NCBI RefSeq assembly: GCF_003569915.1
Contig: NZ_KZ984462.1
Location: 1 to 64,000 of the forward strand
From: Comamonas testosteroni
GTDB lineage: Bacteria; Pseudomonadota; Gammaproteobacteria; Burkholderiales; Burkholderiaceae_C
Length of the DNA: 64,000 nucleotides
Direction: 5' to 3'
Positions within the stretch are counted from its first letter, which is position 1, and each line of letters opens with the position of its first letter. Under the pieces are notes generated by a model. That model worked only from the letters and a program-made list of their open reading frames with translations. It was not told the origin of the DNA and ran no database searches. Shown in pieces: positions 16,247 to 24,673 of this stretch. The position numbers were made by a program, and so were the translations under genes.

Positions 16247-16777
16247 TTAAGAGCAGGACTTGTTGTTGGCACCATGCATGCCAGCGGCCTTGGCTTCTGC
16301 CTCGGTCACATATTTGCCATTCTGGGTGGTGCCGTAGTAGCGGCTGCCCTGGCAGTGATAGACCTTGGTGTCCTCATTGGCCCAGACCTTGCCTGCGCCG
16401 CCGCCGGGCGCTGCAGTCTTGGCCGTCTTGCCACCGGCTGCAGCCTTGGCGGTTGCGTCCTTGTCTATGCCTTTGCGGCCGGAGCATGCGCCCTTGGAGG
16501 TCGCGGCTTCCATGGACGAGCCGTCATTGCAGACAAAAGTCTGCTTGCCGGACTTGGCTGCCGCAGGGGCTGCCTTGCTTGCGGGTGCAGCAGCGGGGGC
16601 GGCAGGCGCTGCGGGTGTTGCTGCCGCAGGTGCTGGGGTTGCTGCGGGTGCGGCAGCAGGAGTTGCCGCTTTGCTCGCCGGGGCCGCCGCAGGTGCTGCA
16701 GCGGGTGTTTGGGCAAAGCTGGCAAACGAGCCGCTGACCAGAGCGGAAGCCAGCAAGACTTTCCATGTGTTGCGCAT
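16247..16777 (-). CDS. Secreted Ala/Pro-rich protein with DUF3761-like C-terminal region
   Basis: The product is 176 residues. MRNTWKVLLASALVSGSFAS is a signal peptide ending near SFA-Q. About 60 residues of almost only Ala and Pro follow, with occasional Ser-Lys (PASKAAP). Then come two Cys-containing segments: TFVCNDGSSMEAATSKGACSG, shown here as TFVCNDGSS and ATSKGACSG, and a C-terminal block with VWANEDTKVYHCQGSRYYG and a final SCS. The C-terminal block is a common motif in Burkholderiales periplasmic proteins of unknown function. The ATG at 16777 is preferred over one 30 bases upstream because the signal peptide then starts correctly. Confidence 0.75.
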   Translation of the reverse strand: MRNTWKVLLASALVSGSFASFAQTPAAAPAAAPASKAATPAAAPAATPAPAAATPAAPAAPAAAPASKAAPAAAKSGKQTFVCNDGSSMEAATSKGACSGRKGIDKDATAKAAAGGKTAKTAAPGGGAGKVWANEDTKVYHCQGSRYYGTTQNGKYVTEAEAKAAGMHGANNKSCS

Positions 16778-16910
16778 ACATGCACTCCAAGGTGGGTTTG
16801 ACGTCACAAAACGCGTGACAGGCGAATGCTGCTACCGGCCTTGGCAATCTGCAAGCGTCCAACTGTCAATATCTGTTGTTTGGCAGGCCTTCAGCCTTCT
16901 TTAAGCCGCC

Positions 16911-17549
16911 TCAGGTGCCCGACACATAGGGGTTCATCTTGCGCTCGCGGCCAAAGCTGCTTTCGGGGCCGTGGCCGGGGATGAAGACCGTCTGGTCGCC
17001 CATGGGCCATAGGCGCTGCACGATGGAGTTGATCAGCTGCTGATGGTTGCCCTGAGGGAAGTCCGTGCGGCCAATGCTGCCGGCGAACAGCACATCGCCG
17101 ACAAAGCAGCGGTCAATCTGTGGCGCATGGAAGACCACATGGCCGGGCGTGTGGCCGGGGCAGTGGCGCACGTTCAGCGTTTCCTTGCCAATCGTCACCG
17201 TATCGCCGTCATGCAGCCAGCGCGTGGGCACAAAGGGGTCGGAATGCGGAAAACCAAACATCGCGCCCTGCTGGGGCAGGCCGTCAATCCAGAACTGGTC
17301 GCCTTCCTGCGGGCCGATGATGGGCAACTGGTGCTTGGCGGCCATCTCGCTGGTGCCGCCCGCGTGGTCGATATGGGCGTGGGTAATCCACAGCGCCTTG
17401 AGGTTCAGGCCCAGGCGGTCGATCTCCCACTCGATCTGTTCGATATCCCCTCCGGGGTCGATGACGGCTGCGTCCATGGTCTGGTCGCACCAGACGATGG
17501 AGCAGTTCTGTTGAAAAGCGGTGACAGGGACGGTGTGGTATTGCAACAT
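16911..17549 (-). CDS. MBL-fold metallo-hydrolase (glyoxalase II-like, YcbL type)
   Basis: The product is 212 residues. The start MLQYHTVPVTAFQQNCSIVW leads to DPGGD, then THAHIDHAGG (HxHxDH metal site) near 55, HCPGHTPGHVVFH with the next His, FVGDVLFAGSIGRTDFPQG with the bridging Asp, and the final IPGHGP His. This is the short glyoxalase II-like group represented by YcbL, which hydrolyses thioesters such as S-lactoylglutathione in related enzymes. The true substrate is unknown. An in-frame upstream extension exists but lacks family support. Confidence 0.9.
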   Translation of the reverse strand: MLQYHTVPVTAFQQNCSIVWCDQTMDAAVIDPGGDIEQIEWEIDRLGLNLKALWITHAHIDHAGGTSEMAAKHQLPIIGPQEGDQFWIDGLPQQGAMFGFPHSDPFVPTRWLHDGDTVTIGKETLNVRHCPGHTPGHVVFHAPQIDRCFVGDVLFAGSIGRTDFPQGNHQQLINSIVQRLWPMGDQTVFIPGHGPESSFGRERKMNPYVSGT

Positions 17550-17896
17550 GGGTGACTTGTATTTTTTGCGCGTTTGCGTAGTCTCGCGGGCAGCGAACAT
17601 CGCCAAGCATGCCATGACAGGCCATGGGCATCAAAAATGCCCGCCCGGACTTTAGCGGCATCCTCCATATGCGCTAGCACAGATGCGCGTGCTCCAAATT
17701 GGTGCATGCTGCTAAAAAGCATTGTGCTGCAAGGCAGCGGGCCAACGCTCCATCAAGAAGCGGCCCATCCCGGTTTCATTTTTCAGGCCGTGTCATGCCC
17801 GTGCAGACTTCGTTCCCAGCTCGCAAAAAGGAGCCGGAAGGAGGAGAGGGCGACGGCCTGGAGTCCAGATTTCAAAACTCCAGGAGACTCACTCTC
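17550..17896. promoter_or_regulatory. pntA leader with an inverted repeat near the ribosome binding site
   Basis: The 347-base gap holds both divergent promoters and no convincing gene. CTGGAGT at 17858-17864 and ACTCCAG at 17877-17883 form a 7-base perfect stem. The 3' arm overlaps the first bases of AGGAG (17882-17886), the ribosome binding site of pntA 10 bases before ATG 17897. Folding would partly hide that site, so translation of pntA may be controlled here. Confidence 0.4.
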
Positions 17897-19531
17897 ATGT
17901 CTAGCAACCCCAACCAGCCTGCGCAGGGCCAAGCCCAGAGCAGTGGCTCCCAACGCATAGGCGTTCTACGGGAAACCTTCCCGCTGGAAAAGCGCGTCGC
18001 CACCGTGCCTGAAGTGGTCGAAAAGCTCATCAAGCTGGGCTTTAGCGTCTCCATCGAATCCGGCGCCGGTGAAGCGGCCAACTGCAGCGATGACGCTTAC
18101 CGCGCTGCTGGCGCTGAAGTGCTGCCCAATGCGGCCGCTGTCTGGGCCGCTGCCGACATCGTCTTCAAGGTGCGCCCACCCAGCACCGAAGAAGTCGCGC
18201 TGATGCGCGAAGGCCAGATCCTGATCGACTTTATCTGGCCTGCCCAGAACCCCGAGCTGATGCAGCAGCTGGCCGCCAAGAAGGTCACGGTGCTGGCGAT
18301 TGATGCGCTGCCCCGCACGCTCAGCCGCGCGCAGAAGATGGATGCGCTCACGTCCATGGCCGGTGTCTCGGGCTACCGTGCCGTGATTGAAGCGGCCAAC
18401 GCTTTTGGCCGCTATTTCAACGGCCAGATCACGGCGGCAGGCAAGGTGCCTCCGGCCAAGGTATTTATTGCAGGCGCTGGCGTGGCCGGTCTGTCGGCCA
18501 TTGGCACGGCAGCGGGCCTGGGCGCCATCGTGCGCGCCAACGATACGCGCGCTGAAGTGGCCGATCAGGTCACCTCGCTGGGCGGCGAGTTCGTCAAGGT
18601 CGACTACGAAGAAGAAGGCTCGGGCGGCGGCGGTTACGCCAAGGTCATGAGCGAGGGCTTTCAGGCCGCGCAGCGCCAGATGTATGCCCAGCAGGCCAAG
18701 GATGTGGACATCATCATCACCACGGCCCTGATCCCCGGCAAGCCCGCGCCCAAGCTGATTACGGCCGAGATGGTTGAATCCATGAAGCCCGGCAGCGTGA
18801 TCGTGGACATGGCGGCCGAGCAAGGCGGCAACTGCGAACTGACCGTGCCCAATGAAGCCGTGGTGCGCCATGGCGTCACCATCATTGGCTATACCGATCT
18901 GGCGTCGCGCCTGGCCAAGCAATCGTCCACCTTGTACGCCACCAACTTGCTGCGCCTGACCGAAGAGCTGTGCAAGGCCAAGGATGGCGTGGCCGTGGTC
19001 AATATGGAAGACGACGCGATTCGCGGCCTGACCGTGGTCAAGGACGGTGCCATCACCTGGCCCGCACCGCCCATCGCCCAGGCACCCAAGCCCGCGCCCA
19101 AGCCTGCGGCAGCACCTGTGGAGCAGAAGAAGGGGGGGCACGGCCATGGCTCCAGCGGCCCGCTGCCCGCCAAGACGCTGGCCATCATCTTTGCTGTGGC
19201 GGCCGTGGCGTTCTGGTTTATCGGCGCTTATGCGCCTGCGGCCTTCCTCGGCCACTTCACGGTGTTTATCCTGGCCTGCTTTATCGGCTACATGGTGGTG
19301 TGGAATGTGACGCCTGCGCTGCACACGCCGCTGATGAGCGTGACCAACGCCATCTCATCCATCATCGCCATTGGCGCGCTGGTGCAGATTGCACCGCCTG
19401 ATACGGCGGGCTCGGGGCGGCCTGATGAGCTGATTCGCTGGCTGGCCTTTGCCGCGATTGTGCTCACGGCTGTGAATATGTTTGGCGGCTTTGCCGTCAC
19501 CCGCCGCATGCTGGCCATGTTCCAAAAATAA
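17897..19531 (+). CDS. pntA: NAD(P) transhydrogenase subunit alpha
   Basis: The product is 544 residues, a full-length alpha subunit. The soluble NAD(H)-binding domain starts RIGVLRETFPLEKRVATVP and contains the nucleotide motif FIAGAGVAGLSAIGTAAGLG. A Pro/Ala linker with a His-Gly stretch (GGHGHGSSG) follows, then four C-terminal membrane helices. In some bacteria the two parts are separate genes (pntAA, pntAB); here they are one. With PntB it couples proton entry to hydride transfer from NADH to NADP. The frame is open 66 codons upstream, but AGGAG before ATG 17897 and family length set the start. Confidence 0.96.
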   Translation: MSSNPNQPAQGQAQSSGSQRIGVLRETFPLEKRVATVPEVVEKLIKLGFSVSIESGAGEAANCSDDAYRAAGAEVLPNAAAVWAAADIVFKVRPPSTEEVALMREGQILIDFIWPAQNPELMQQLAAKKVTVLAIDALPRTLSRAQKMDALTSMAGVSGYRAVIEAANAFGRYFNGQITAAGKVPPAKVFIAGAGVAGLSAIGTAAGLGAIVRANDTRAEVADQVTSLGGEFVKVDYEEEGSGGGGYAKVMSEGFQAAQRQMYAQQAKDVDIIITTALIPGKPAPKLITAEMVESMKPGSVIVDMAAEQGGNCELTVPNEAVVRHGVTIIGYTDLASRLAKQSSTLYATNLLRLTEELCKAKDGVAVVNMEDDAIRGLTVVKDGAITWPAPPIAQAPKPAPKPAAAPVEQKKGGHGHGSSGPLPAKTLAIIFAVAAVAFWFIGAYAPAAFLGHFTVFILACFIGYMVVWNVTPALHTPLMSVTNAISSIIAIGALVQIAPPDTAGSGRPDELIRWLAFAAIVLTAVNMFGGFAVTRRMLAMFQK

Positions 19532-19555
19532 GAAGAACGAGAAGAGAGAAACACC

Positions 19556-20971
19556 ATGTCCCAAAGTCTCGCAACCGTGGCCTATCTGGGGGCCGCTATT
19601 TTGTTCATCCTCAGTCTGGGTGGCTTGTCCAACCCCGAAACCTCGCGCCGCGGCAATCTGTTTGGCATGATCGGCATGGCCCTGGCCGTGCTGGCCACCG
19701 TGTTTGGCCCACGTGTCGGCGCATCTGGCGTGGCCTGGATCGTCGGCGCACTGGTCGTTGGCGGTGGCATTGGCCTGTATGCGGCCAAGGTCGTGAAGAT
19801 GACACAGATGCCCGAGCTGGTCGCGCTGATGCACAGCCTGGTCGGTCTGGCGGCCTGTCTGGTCGGCTTTGCCAGCTATGTCGATACATCGACCCAGCTG
19901 CAGGGCGCTGAAAAGCTGATCCACGAAGTCGAAATCTATGTTGGCATCCTGATCGGTGCCGTGACCTTCTCGGGTTCGCTGATCGCCTTTGGCAAGCTCA
20001 ACGGCAAGATTGGCGGCAAGCCGCTGCTGCTGCCCGGCCGTCACTGGCTCAATCTGGTGGCGCTGCTGGTCGTGATCTGGTTTGGCCGCGAATTTATCCG
20101 CGCTGAAACCGTGCAGCAAGGCATGCTGCCGCTGATCGTGATGACGGTGATCGCGCTGCTGTTCGGCATCCACATGGTGATGGCGATTGGCGGTGCCGAC
20201 ATGCCCGTGGTCGTGTCCATGCTCAACAGCTACTCGGGCTGGGCCGCTGCTGCCACTGGCTTCATGCTCAGCAACGACTTGCTGATCGTGACCGGCGCGC
20301 TGGTGGGCTCTTCTGGCGCAATTTTGAGCTACATCATGTGCCAGGCCATGAACCGCAACTTCATCAGCGTGATTGCTGGCGGCTTCGGCTCGGGCGCTCC
20401 CGCCAAGAAGGCGGCCGACGGCGCTGCCGCAGAACCTCAGGGCGAAGTCACCCCTGTCAGCGCGGCTGAAACCGCCGAGCTGCTGCGCGACTCCAAGAGC
20501 GTCATCATCGTTCCCGGTTACGGCATGGCTGTGGCCCAGGCCCAGCACACGGTCAACGAAATCACCAAGACCTTGCGCGACAAGGGCGTGCAGGTGCGCT
20601 TTGCGATTCACCCCGTGGCGGGCCGCATGCCCGGCCACATGAACGTGCTGCTGGCCGAAGCCAAGGTGCCTTACGACATCGTGATGGAGATGGACGAGAT
20701 CAACGAAGACTTCCCTGATACGGACGTCGCCATCGTGATCGGTGCCAACGACATCGTGAACCCCGCTGCGCAGGACGACCCGACCAGCCCCATCGCCGGC
20801 ATGCCGGTGCTGGAAGTCTGGAAGGCCAAGACCTCGATCGTGATGAAGCGAAGCATGGCCTCGGGCTACGCCGGTGTGGACAACCCTCTGTTCTACAAAG
20901 AGAACAATCGCATGCTTTTCGGTGACGCAAAGAAAATGCTTGATGAGGTGTTATCAGCCCTGAAGGGCTGA
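19556..20971 (+). CDS. pntB: NAD(P) transhydrogenase subunit beta
   Basis: The product is 471 residues. About nine membrane helices occupy residues 1-270, with [20 protein letters not shown] as the conserved proton-channel segment. The soluble NADP(H)-binding domain has [13 protein letters not shown] and the ending [20 protein letters not shown]. It follows pntA by 24 bases with GAAGAGAGAAACACC before ATG. Its last codons lie inside a perfect 11-base inverted repeat, and a family B repeat begins 10 bases after the stop. Confidence 0.97.
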   Translation: MSQSLATVAYLGAAILFILSLGGLSNPETSRRGNLFGMIGMALAVLATVFGPRVGASGVAWIVGALVVGGGIGLYAAKVVKMTQMPELVALMHSLVGLAACLVGFASYVDTSTQLQGAEKLIHEVEIYVGILIGAVTFSGSLIAFGKLNGKIGGKPLLLPGRHWLNLVALLVVIWFGREFIRAETVQQGMLPLIVMTVIALLFGIHMVMAIGGADMPVVVSMLNSYSGWAAAATGFMLSNDLLIVTGALVGSSGAILSYIMCQAMNRNFISVIAGGFGSGAPAKKAADGAAAEPQGEVTPVSAAETAELLRDSKSVIIVPGYGMAVAQAQHTVNEITKTLRDKGVQVRFAIHPVAGRMPGHMNVLLAEAKVPYDIVMEMDEINEDFPDTDVAIVIGANDIVNPAAQDDPTSPIAGMPVLEVWKAKTSIVMKRSMASGYAGVDNPLFYKENNRMLFGDAKKMLDEVLSALKG

Positions 20972-20974
20972 TAA
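20951..20974 (+). other. Perfect inverted repeat across the pntB stop codon
   Basis: TTATCAGCCCT and AGGGCTGATAA form 11-base perfect arms around GA, with the pntB stop (TGA at 20969-20971) in the 3' arm. There is no T-run, so it is not an intrinsic terminator. It may stabilise the mRNA 3' end or be a processing site. Confidence 0.6.
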
Positions 20975-20981
20975 CGGGAAG

Positions 20982-21076
20982 CACCCCCTGAGGCGTTGCG
21001 CGCCTTCCCCCTCTCTCGCTTCGCGGGAGGGGAACGACACCTTCGGTGCGGGGCGGCCCTTCCTCGGTGTCTCTGA
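20982..21076 (+). repeat. Dispersed post-stop repeat, family B
   Basis: The copy begins CACCCCCTGAGGCGTTGCGC and includes the CTCTCGCTTCGCGGGAG hairpin and GGTGCGGGGCGGCCCTT. It starts 10 bases after the pntB stop and points along pntB. The in-frame reading HPLRRCAPSPS is open, but no ATG precedes it, unlike the operon-internal copies. Confidence 0.8.
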
Positions 21077-21097
21077 GTTGGGCTCTGCTTGTTTTTC

Positions 21098-21135
21098 AAA
21101 CGCCTGTGGCTTGCCACGGGCGTTTTGCTTTTTTA
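21098..21135. terminator. Bidirectional terminator between pntB and the LysE gene
   Basis: AAACGCCTGTGGC-TT-GCCACGGGCGTTT, with one mismatch, is followed by TTGCTTTTTT on the plus strand. It closes the pntAB transcript after the repeat and is close to the end of the convergent LysE gene. Confidence 0.75.
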
Positions 21136-21759
21136 CAGATGCTGAACCGCAATCTCACCCAGCAGCAGGACCGAGATCAGCAACATCAAGGTGCCAGACA
21201 GGCGCGACACGATGAGGGCTGCAGTGGGGCGTGAGCGCAGAACGCTTTGCGAGCCCCAGCCCACGCCGAAATAGACCACAGCGCAGCTGGCGGCATGCAC
21301 GGCCCCCAGCGCCATGATTTGCGCAAACACGGGCCATTCGTCGGCGGGGTGCACAAACTGCGGCAGCAGGGCCAGCAGCAGCAAAAGCAGCTTGGGGTTC
21401 AGGCCACTGACGCTGGCACCTTTGACGGTCCATTGCCAGCGCGTGCCAGCCTCTGCCTCGTCCGCGCTGCTGATGGTGGCGGGGCTACGCCACATGCCTA
21501 TGCCCATCCAGGCCAGATACAGCGCGCCGGTGGCGGTCAGTGCGGTGAGCAGGGCCGGGTTGCGCGCCACCAGTGCGCCGACACCCGCTGCCACGGCCAG
21601 TGTGGCCAGTAATGCGCCGCAGGCCAGGCCCACGGTGGCGGGCAGCACCAGTCGCTTGCCGCGCAGCCCCGCAGAGATCACATAGGCCCAGTCGGCCCCC
21701 GGAGTGAGGACCAGAAGAAAAGACACTGCCCAGAATGCAGCCACGGTGGCGAACGACAC
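21133..21759 (-). CDS. LysE/RhtB-family amino acid exporter
   Basis: The product is 208 residues with six hydrophobic segments. FLLVLTPGADWAYVISAGLR is the conserved LysE start, with the G-x-L-x-G-x-L pattern in ACGALLATLAVAAG and the GLNPKLLLLLLALLPQFV block. These proteins export amino acids or homoserine lactones by proton antiport. A divergent Lrp-type regulator 105 bases away suggests amino acid-responsive control. Confidence 0.9.
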   Translation of the reverse strand: MSFATVAAFWAVSFLLVLTPGADWAYVISAGLRGKRLVLPATVGLACGALLATLAVAAGVGALVARNPALLTALTATGALYLAWMGIGMWRSPATISSADEAEAGTRWQWTVKGASVSGLNPKLLLLLLALLPQFVHPADEWPVFAQIMALGAVHAASCAVVYFGVGWGSQSVLRSRPTAALIVSRLSGTLMLLISVLLLGEIAVQHL

Positions 21760-21864
21760 GGAATTCCCTCGAATTGAAGTGAGGTAGAGAGAATATGGAA
21801 GGCCTGCGAGAATGTGCTCTCAATAATCGCCAAGAACTGGCTTGAAATTGGAAGAAATTGCCTC

Positions 21865-22320
21865 GTGAAATCGCTTGATCGAAAAATTCTTGCTGCGCTG
21901 GAAAATGATGGCCGCCTGACGGTGACGGAACTGGCCGAGCAGGTGGGGCTAAGTCTCTCGCCCTGCCACCGCCGCGTGAAGGCACTCGAAGAGTCCGGCG
22001 TGATTCGCGGCTACCGGGCCGAGTTGGACCCGGCCGCGCTGGGGCTGGATTTTTCCTCGCTGGTGTTTGTGACGCTCAAGGACAGCAAGTCCGTGCCAGC
22101 GTTTGAGGAAGCCGTGGCGCAACTCGACAACGTGATTCAGGCCCAGCGCCTGTTTGGCGACCCGGACTATCTGCTGCAGGTGGTTGTGCGTGATTTGCCT
22201 GCCTACCAGCGCCTGTACGACGAGGAGCTGACCCGTTTGCCGGGCTTGCTGCGCCTGACTTCCACGCTGGTGATGAAGCATGTGGTGATCAACCGGCCAC
22301 TGACTTCGGCGATGGAGTAA
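21865..22320 (+). CDS. Lrp/AsnC-family transcriptional regulator
   Basis: The product is 151 residues if started at GTG 21865 (MKSLDRKILAALENDGRLT), which gives normal Lrp length. A longer frame from 21814 is less likely because the extra 17 residues are not Lrp-like. The helix-turn-helix is at TELAEQVGLSLSPCHRRVKALE; the RAM effector domain follows with VIQAQRLFGDPDYLLQVVV. It is divergent from the LysE exporter and probably controls it in response to an amino acid. Confidence 0.92.
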   Translation: MKSLDRKILAALENDGRLTVTELAEQVGLSLSPCHRRVKALEESGVIRGYRAELDPAALGLDFSSLVFVTLKDSKSVPAFEEAVAQLDNVIQAQRLFGDPDYLLQVVVRDLPAYQRLYDEELTRLPGLLRLTSTLVMKHVVINRPLTSAME

Positions 22321-22325
22321 GCCAT

Positions 22326-22359
22326 GAAAAAGCGCCGGTGACTTGCATCAGCGGCGCTT
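22326..22359 (-). terminator. Probable terminator of the azurin transcript
   Basis: AAGCGCCG (22330-22337) and CGGCGCTT (22352-22359) form an 8-base stem. On the minus strand it is followed by TTTT, about 125 bases beyond the azurin stop, close to the end of the convergent Lrp gene. A weak, inverted family A-like stretch lies between 22408 and 22462. Confidence 0.5.
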
Positions 22360-22485
22360 GGGGGTGGTCAGTTTGCTCCTGATTTAAAAGCGGTCAGTCC
22401 TGGTTCGTCAAGGACTATGGCCTCAAAAAGCCATCAAAACAAGATAAACCCGAGACTATCAGCTCCTAGGTCAGGAGCGAATGAT

Positions 22486-22941
22486 TCAGGAGCCCAGCTT
22501 GAGCGTGCCCTTCATCAAAGCCGCGTGGCCTGGGAAGGAGCAGAAGAAGGCGTAGTCCGTGCCAGCCTTGAGCTTGCTTGCATCGATGTCGAACTTGGTG
22601 GTCTCGCCGCCACCGATGAGCTTGGAGTGCGCCAGCACGCGCGCGTCGCCAGCCTTCACATAGTCGGCGCCAGCACCAGCGGCAATGCCATCGTTGACCA
22701 CGGCCTGCATATCGGCCGCAGTGCTGATGACGATGTTATGGCCCATGGCGGTTTTGGGCATCTTGCCCACGTGCTTCAGAGTCACGCTGAACTTCTTGCA
22801 GGACTTGGGCACATCGATGCTTTTGACATTGAACTGCATGGCGTCGTTGCCTTCAACAACGGCTTCACAGCCTGCCGCCATGGCGGGGGCGCTCAGGGCG
22901 CCAGCTGCACACAGGGTCAGGGTCATCAGAATCTTCTTCAT
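22486..22941 (-). CDS. azu: Azurin
   Basis: The product is 151 residues with a signal peptide ending AMA-A. The mature protein has the blue-copper ligands in order: His in [10 protein letters not shown], Cys in [10 protein letters not shown], His in FPGH and Met in ALMKGTLKL. The structural disulfide is formed by Cys in AGCEA and SCKKF. It is a periplasmic one-electron carrier, classically to nitrite reductase or cytochrome oxidases, but no denitrification genes are near. AGGAAAA lies before the ATG. It is a single-gene unit. Confidence 0.97.
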   Translation of the reverse strand: MKKILMTLTLCAAGALSAPAMAAGCEAVVEGNDAMQFNVKSIDVPKSCKKFSVTLKHVGKMPKTAMGHNIVISTAADMQAVVNDGIAAGAGADYVKAGDARVLAHSKLIGGGETTKFDIDASKLKAGTDYAFFCSFPGHAALMKGTLKLGS

Positions 22942-23149
22942 TGGCTTTTCCTTTTTCTAAAGCAAAACGGGAATCGGTCCGGCGCTTTCGCTATCTGGGT
23001 TCCGCATTTCATTTTTTCCAAAAGAAGAGCTACAAACCCAATACAGATCATGCTCTCATGGGTTGCAGTGTTGCACCTTGCGTTAAAGCAAGTACTTGTG
23101 GCTGTAAGCGCTGACCTGCTTCGAAGCCTTGGCTGGCGTTGCCCGTGCT

Positions 23150-23965
23150 TCAGATCGACATGTCGTAGCCAATCGTGATGGGTGCGTGGTCGGAGAATTT
23201 CTCGCCCTTGTAGATGGACTCGGTGCGCGCCAGGGCGGCAATTGCTGGCGTGGCCAGGTGGTAGTCCAGACGCCAGCCCACATTGTTCGCATAGGCCTGG
23301 CCCCGGTTGCTCCACCATGTGTAGCAGGCATCCGTGGTGTCGGGCTGAAGCTGACGATAAACGTCAACCAGACCGCCGGTGATTTCAGTCTTGTGCAACA
23401 ACTTTGTCATCCAGTCGCGCTCTTCGGGCAGGAAGCCGCTGTTTTTCTGATTGCCGCGCCAGTTCTTCAGGTCTTCCTTCTGGTGGGCGATATTGATGTC
23501 CCCGCACAGAATGAAATCGCGCTCGCCCTTGAGCTTCATCAGGTGGGCGTGCATCTTGGCCAGAAAGCGGAACTTGGCATCCTGACGCAGCTCGCCCGAG
23601 CTGCCGCTGGGGAAATAGGCGCTGATGATGGACAGCTTGCGCGCCGGCGTGTCGAAGCGGGCTTCGACATAGCGGCCCTCGGCGTCGAACTCTTCGATGT
23701 CAAAGCCGACCACCAAGTCCGTCGGCTCGTGGCGGGTGTAGATGCCCACGCCCGAGTAGCCTTTTTTCTCGGCAAAGTGAAAGTAACCCTTCATGCCGGC
23801 CAACACCTCAAAGCGCCCGGCCATATCTGGAGCCTGGGCCTTGATTTCCTGGACACAAATACAATCCGGCGCAGTGGCTGCGATCCAGGCTTCAGCGCCT
23901 TTGGTCGTTGCAGAGCGGATACCGTTGAGGTTGAGGCTGGTTAATTTGAACAAGGATGAATCCAT
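23150..23965 (-). CDS. xth: Exodeoxyribonuclease III
   Basis: The product is 271 residues. Motifs are LNLNGIRSA, CVQEIKAQ (metal-binding Glu), YSGVGIY, CGDINIAH (Asp and Asn), WRLDYHLAT and the final FSDHAPI (Asp-His). It repairs apurinic sites and degrades 3' ends. The ATG start at 23965 shares the bases CATG with the divergent pyrE start. TTG at 23953 (LFKLTSLNLNG) is an alternative that would match the start of many homologs. Either way the two genes are head to head with no gap. Confidence 0.94.
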   Translation of the reverse strand: MDSSLFKLTSLNLNGIRSATTKGAEAWIAATAPDCICVQEIKAQAPDMAGRFEVLAGMKGYFHFAEKKGYSGVGIYTRHEPTDLVVGFDIEEFDAEGRYVEARFDTPARKLSIISAYFPSGSSGELRQDAKFRFLAKMHAHLMKLKGERDFILCGDINIAHQKEDLKNWRGNQKNSGFLPEERDWMTKLLHKTEITGGLVDVYRQLQPDTTDACYTWWSNRGQAYANNVGWRLDYHLATPAIAALARTESIYKGEKFSDHAPITIGYDMSI

Positions 23966-24665
23966 GGTGGTAGATAAGCAGCCAATGGACGGTGCAGACC
24001 GTCTGGCGCAGGAATTTGTGCAGTTTGCCGTTGATTCGGGTGTGCTGCGCTTTGGCGAATTCAAGACCAAGGCCGGGCGTCTGAGCCCGTACTTCTTCAA
24101 TGCTGGCCTGTTCGATGATGGCGCCAAGATGGCCCGTCTGGCTGAATTCTATGCAAAAGCCATTCTGGCCAGCGGCATCGAATTCGATATGGTCTTTGGC
24201 CCCGCCTACAAAGGCATTCCTCTGGCGGCCACCGTGGCCGTGGAGCTGGCCCGCAACGGCAAGAACGTGCCCTTTGCCTACAACCGCAAGGAAGCCAAGG
24301 ACCACGGCGAAGGCGGCACCCTGGTGGGCGCACCGCTCAAGGGCCGCGTGCTCATCATTGACGATGTGATGAGCGCCGGCACCGCTGCGCGCGAGTCGAT
24401 TGCCATCATCAAGGCCGCAGGTGCCGAGCCACACGCCGTGGCCATTGCGCTGGATCGCCAGGAAATGGCCACCGAAAATGGCCAGGACGTGCCCCACAGC
24501 GCCGTGCAGTATGTGCGCAACCAACTGGGCATGAAGGTTTGCGCGATTGCCAAATTGGCCGATTTGTTGCTTTATCTCGAGCAGCAAGGCAGCGACGCGG
24601 GTCGCGAGCACCATGAACGCGTGCTGGCCTACCGCCAGCGCTACGGCGTCAACGACAAGGATTAA
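23964..24665 (+). CDS. pyrE: Orotate phosphoribosyltransferase
   Basis: The product is 233 residues. The core begins FVQFAVDSGVLRFGEFKTKA with GRLSPYFFNAGLF, and the PRPP-binding motif is VLIIDDVMSAGTAARES. It makes orotidine monophosphate in pyrimidine synthesis. AAGGA seven bases before ATG 23964 supports this start; the next Met (eight codons on) lacks a ribosome binding site. That site lies inside the divergent xth coding sequence, and the promoter must lie further inside xth. Confidence 0.95.
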   Translation: MVVDKQPMDGADRLAQEFVQFAVDSGVLRFGEFKTKAGRLSPYFFNAGLFDDGAKMARLAEFYAKAILASGIEFDMVFGPAYKGIPLAATVAVELARNGKNVPFAYNRKEAKDHGEGGTLVGAPLKGRVLIIDDVMSAGTAARESIAIIKAAGAEPHAVAIALDRQEMATENGQDVPHSAVQYVRNQLGMKVCAIAKLADLLLYLEQQGSDAGREHHERVLAYRQRYGVNDKD

Positions 24666-24673
24666 ACAGGCAA

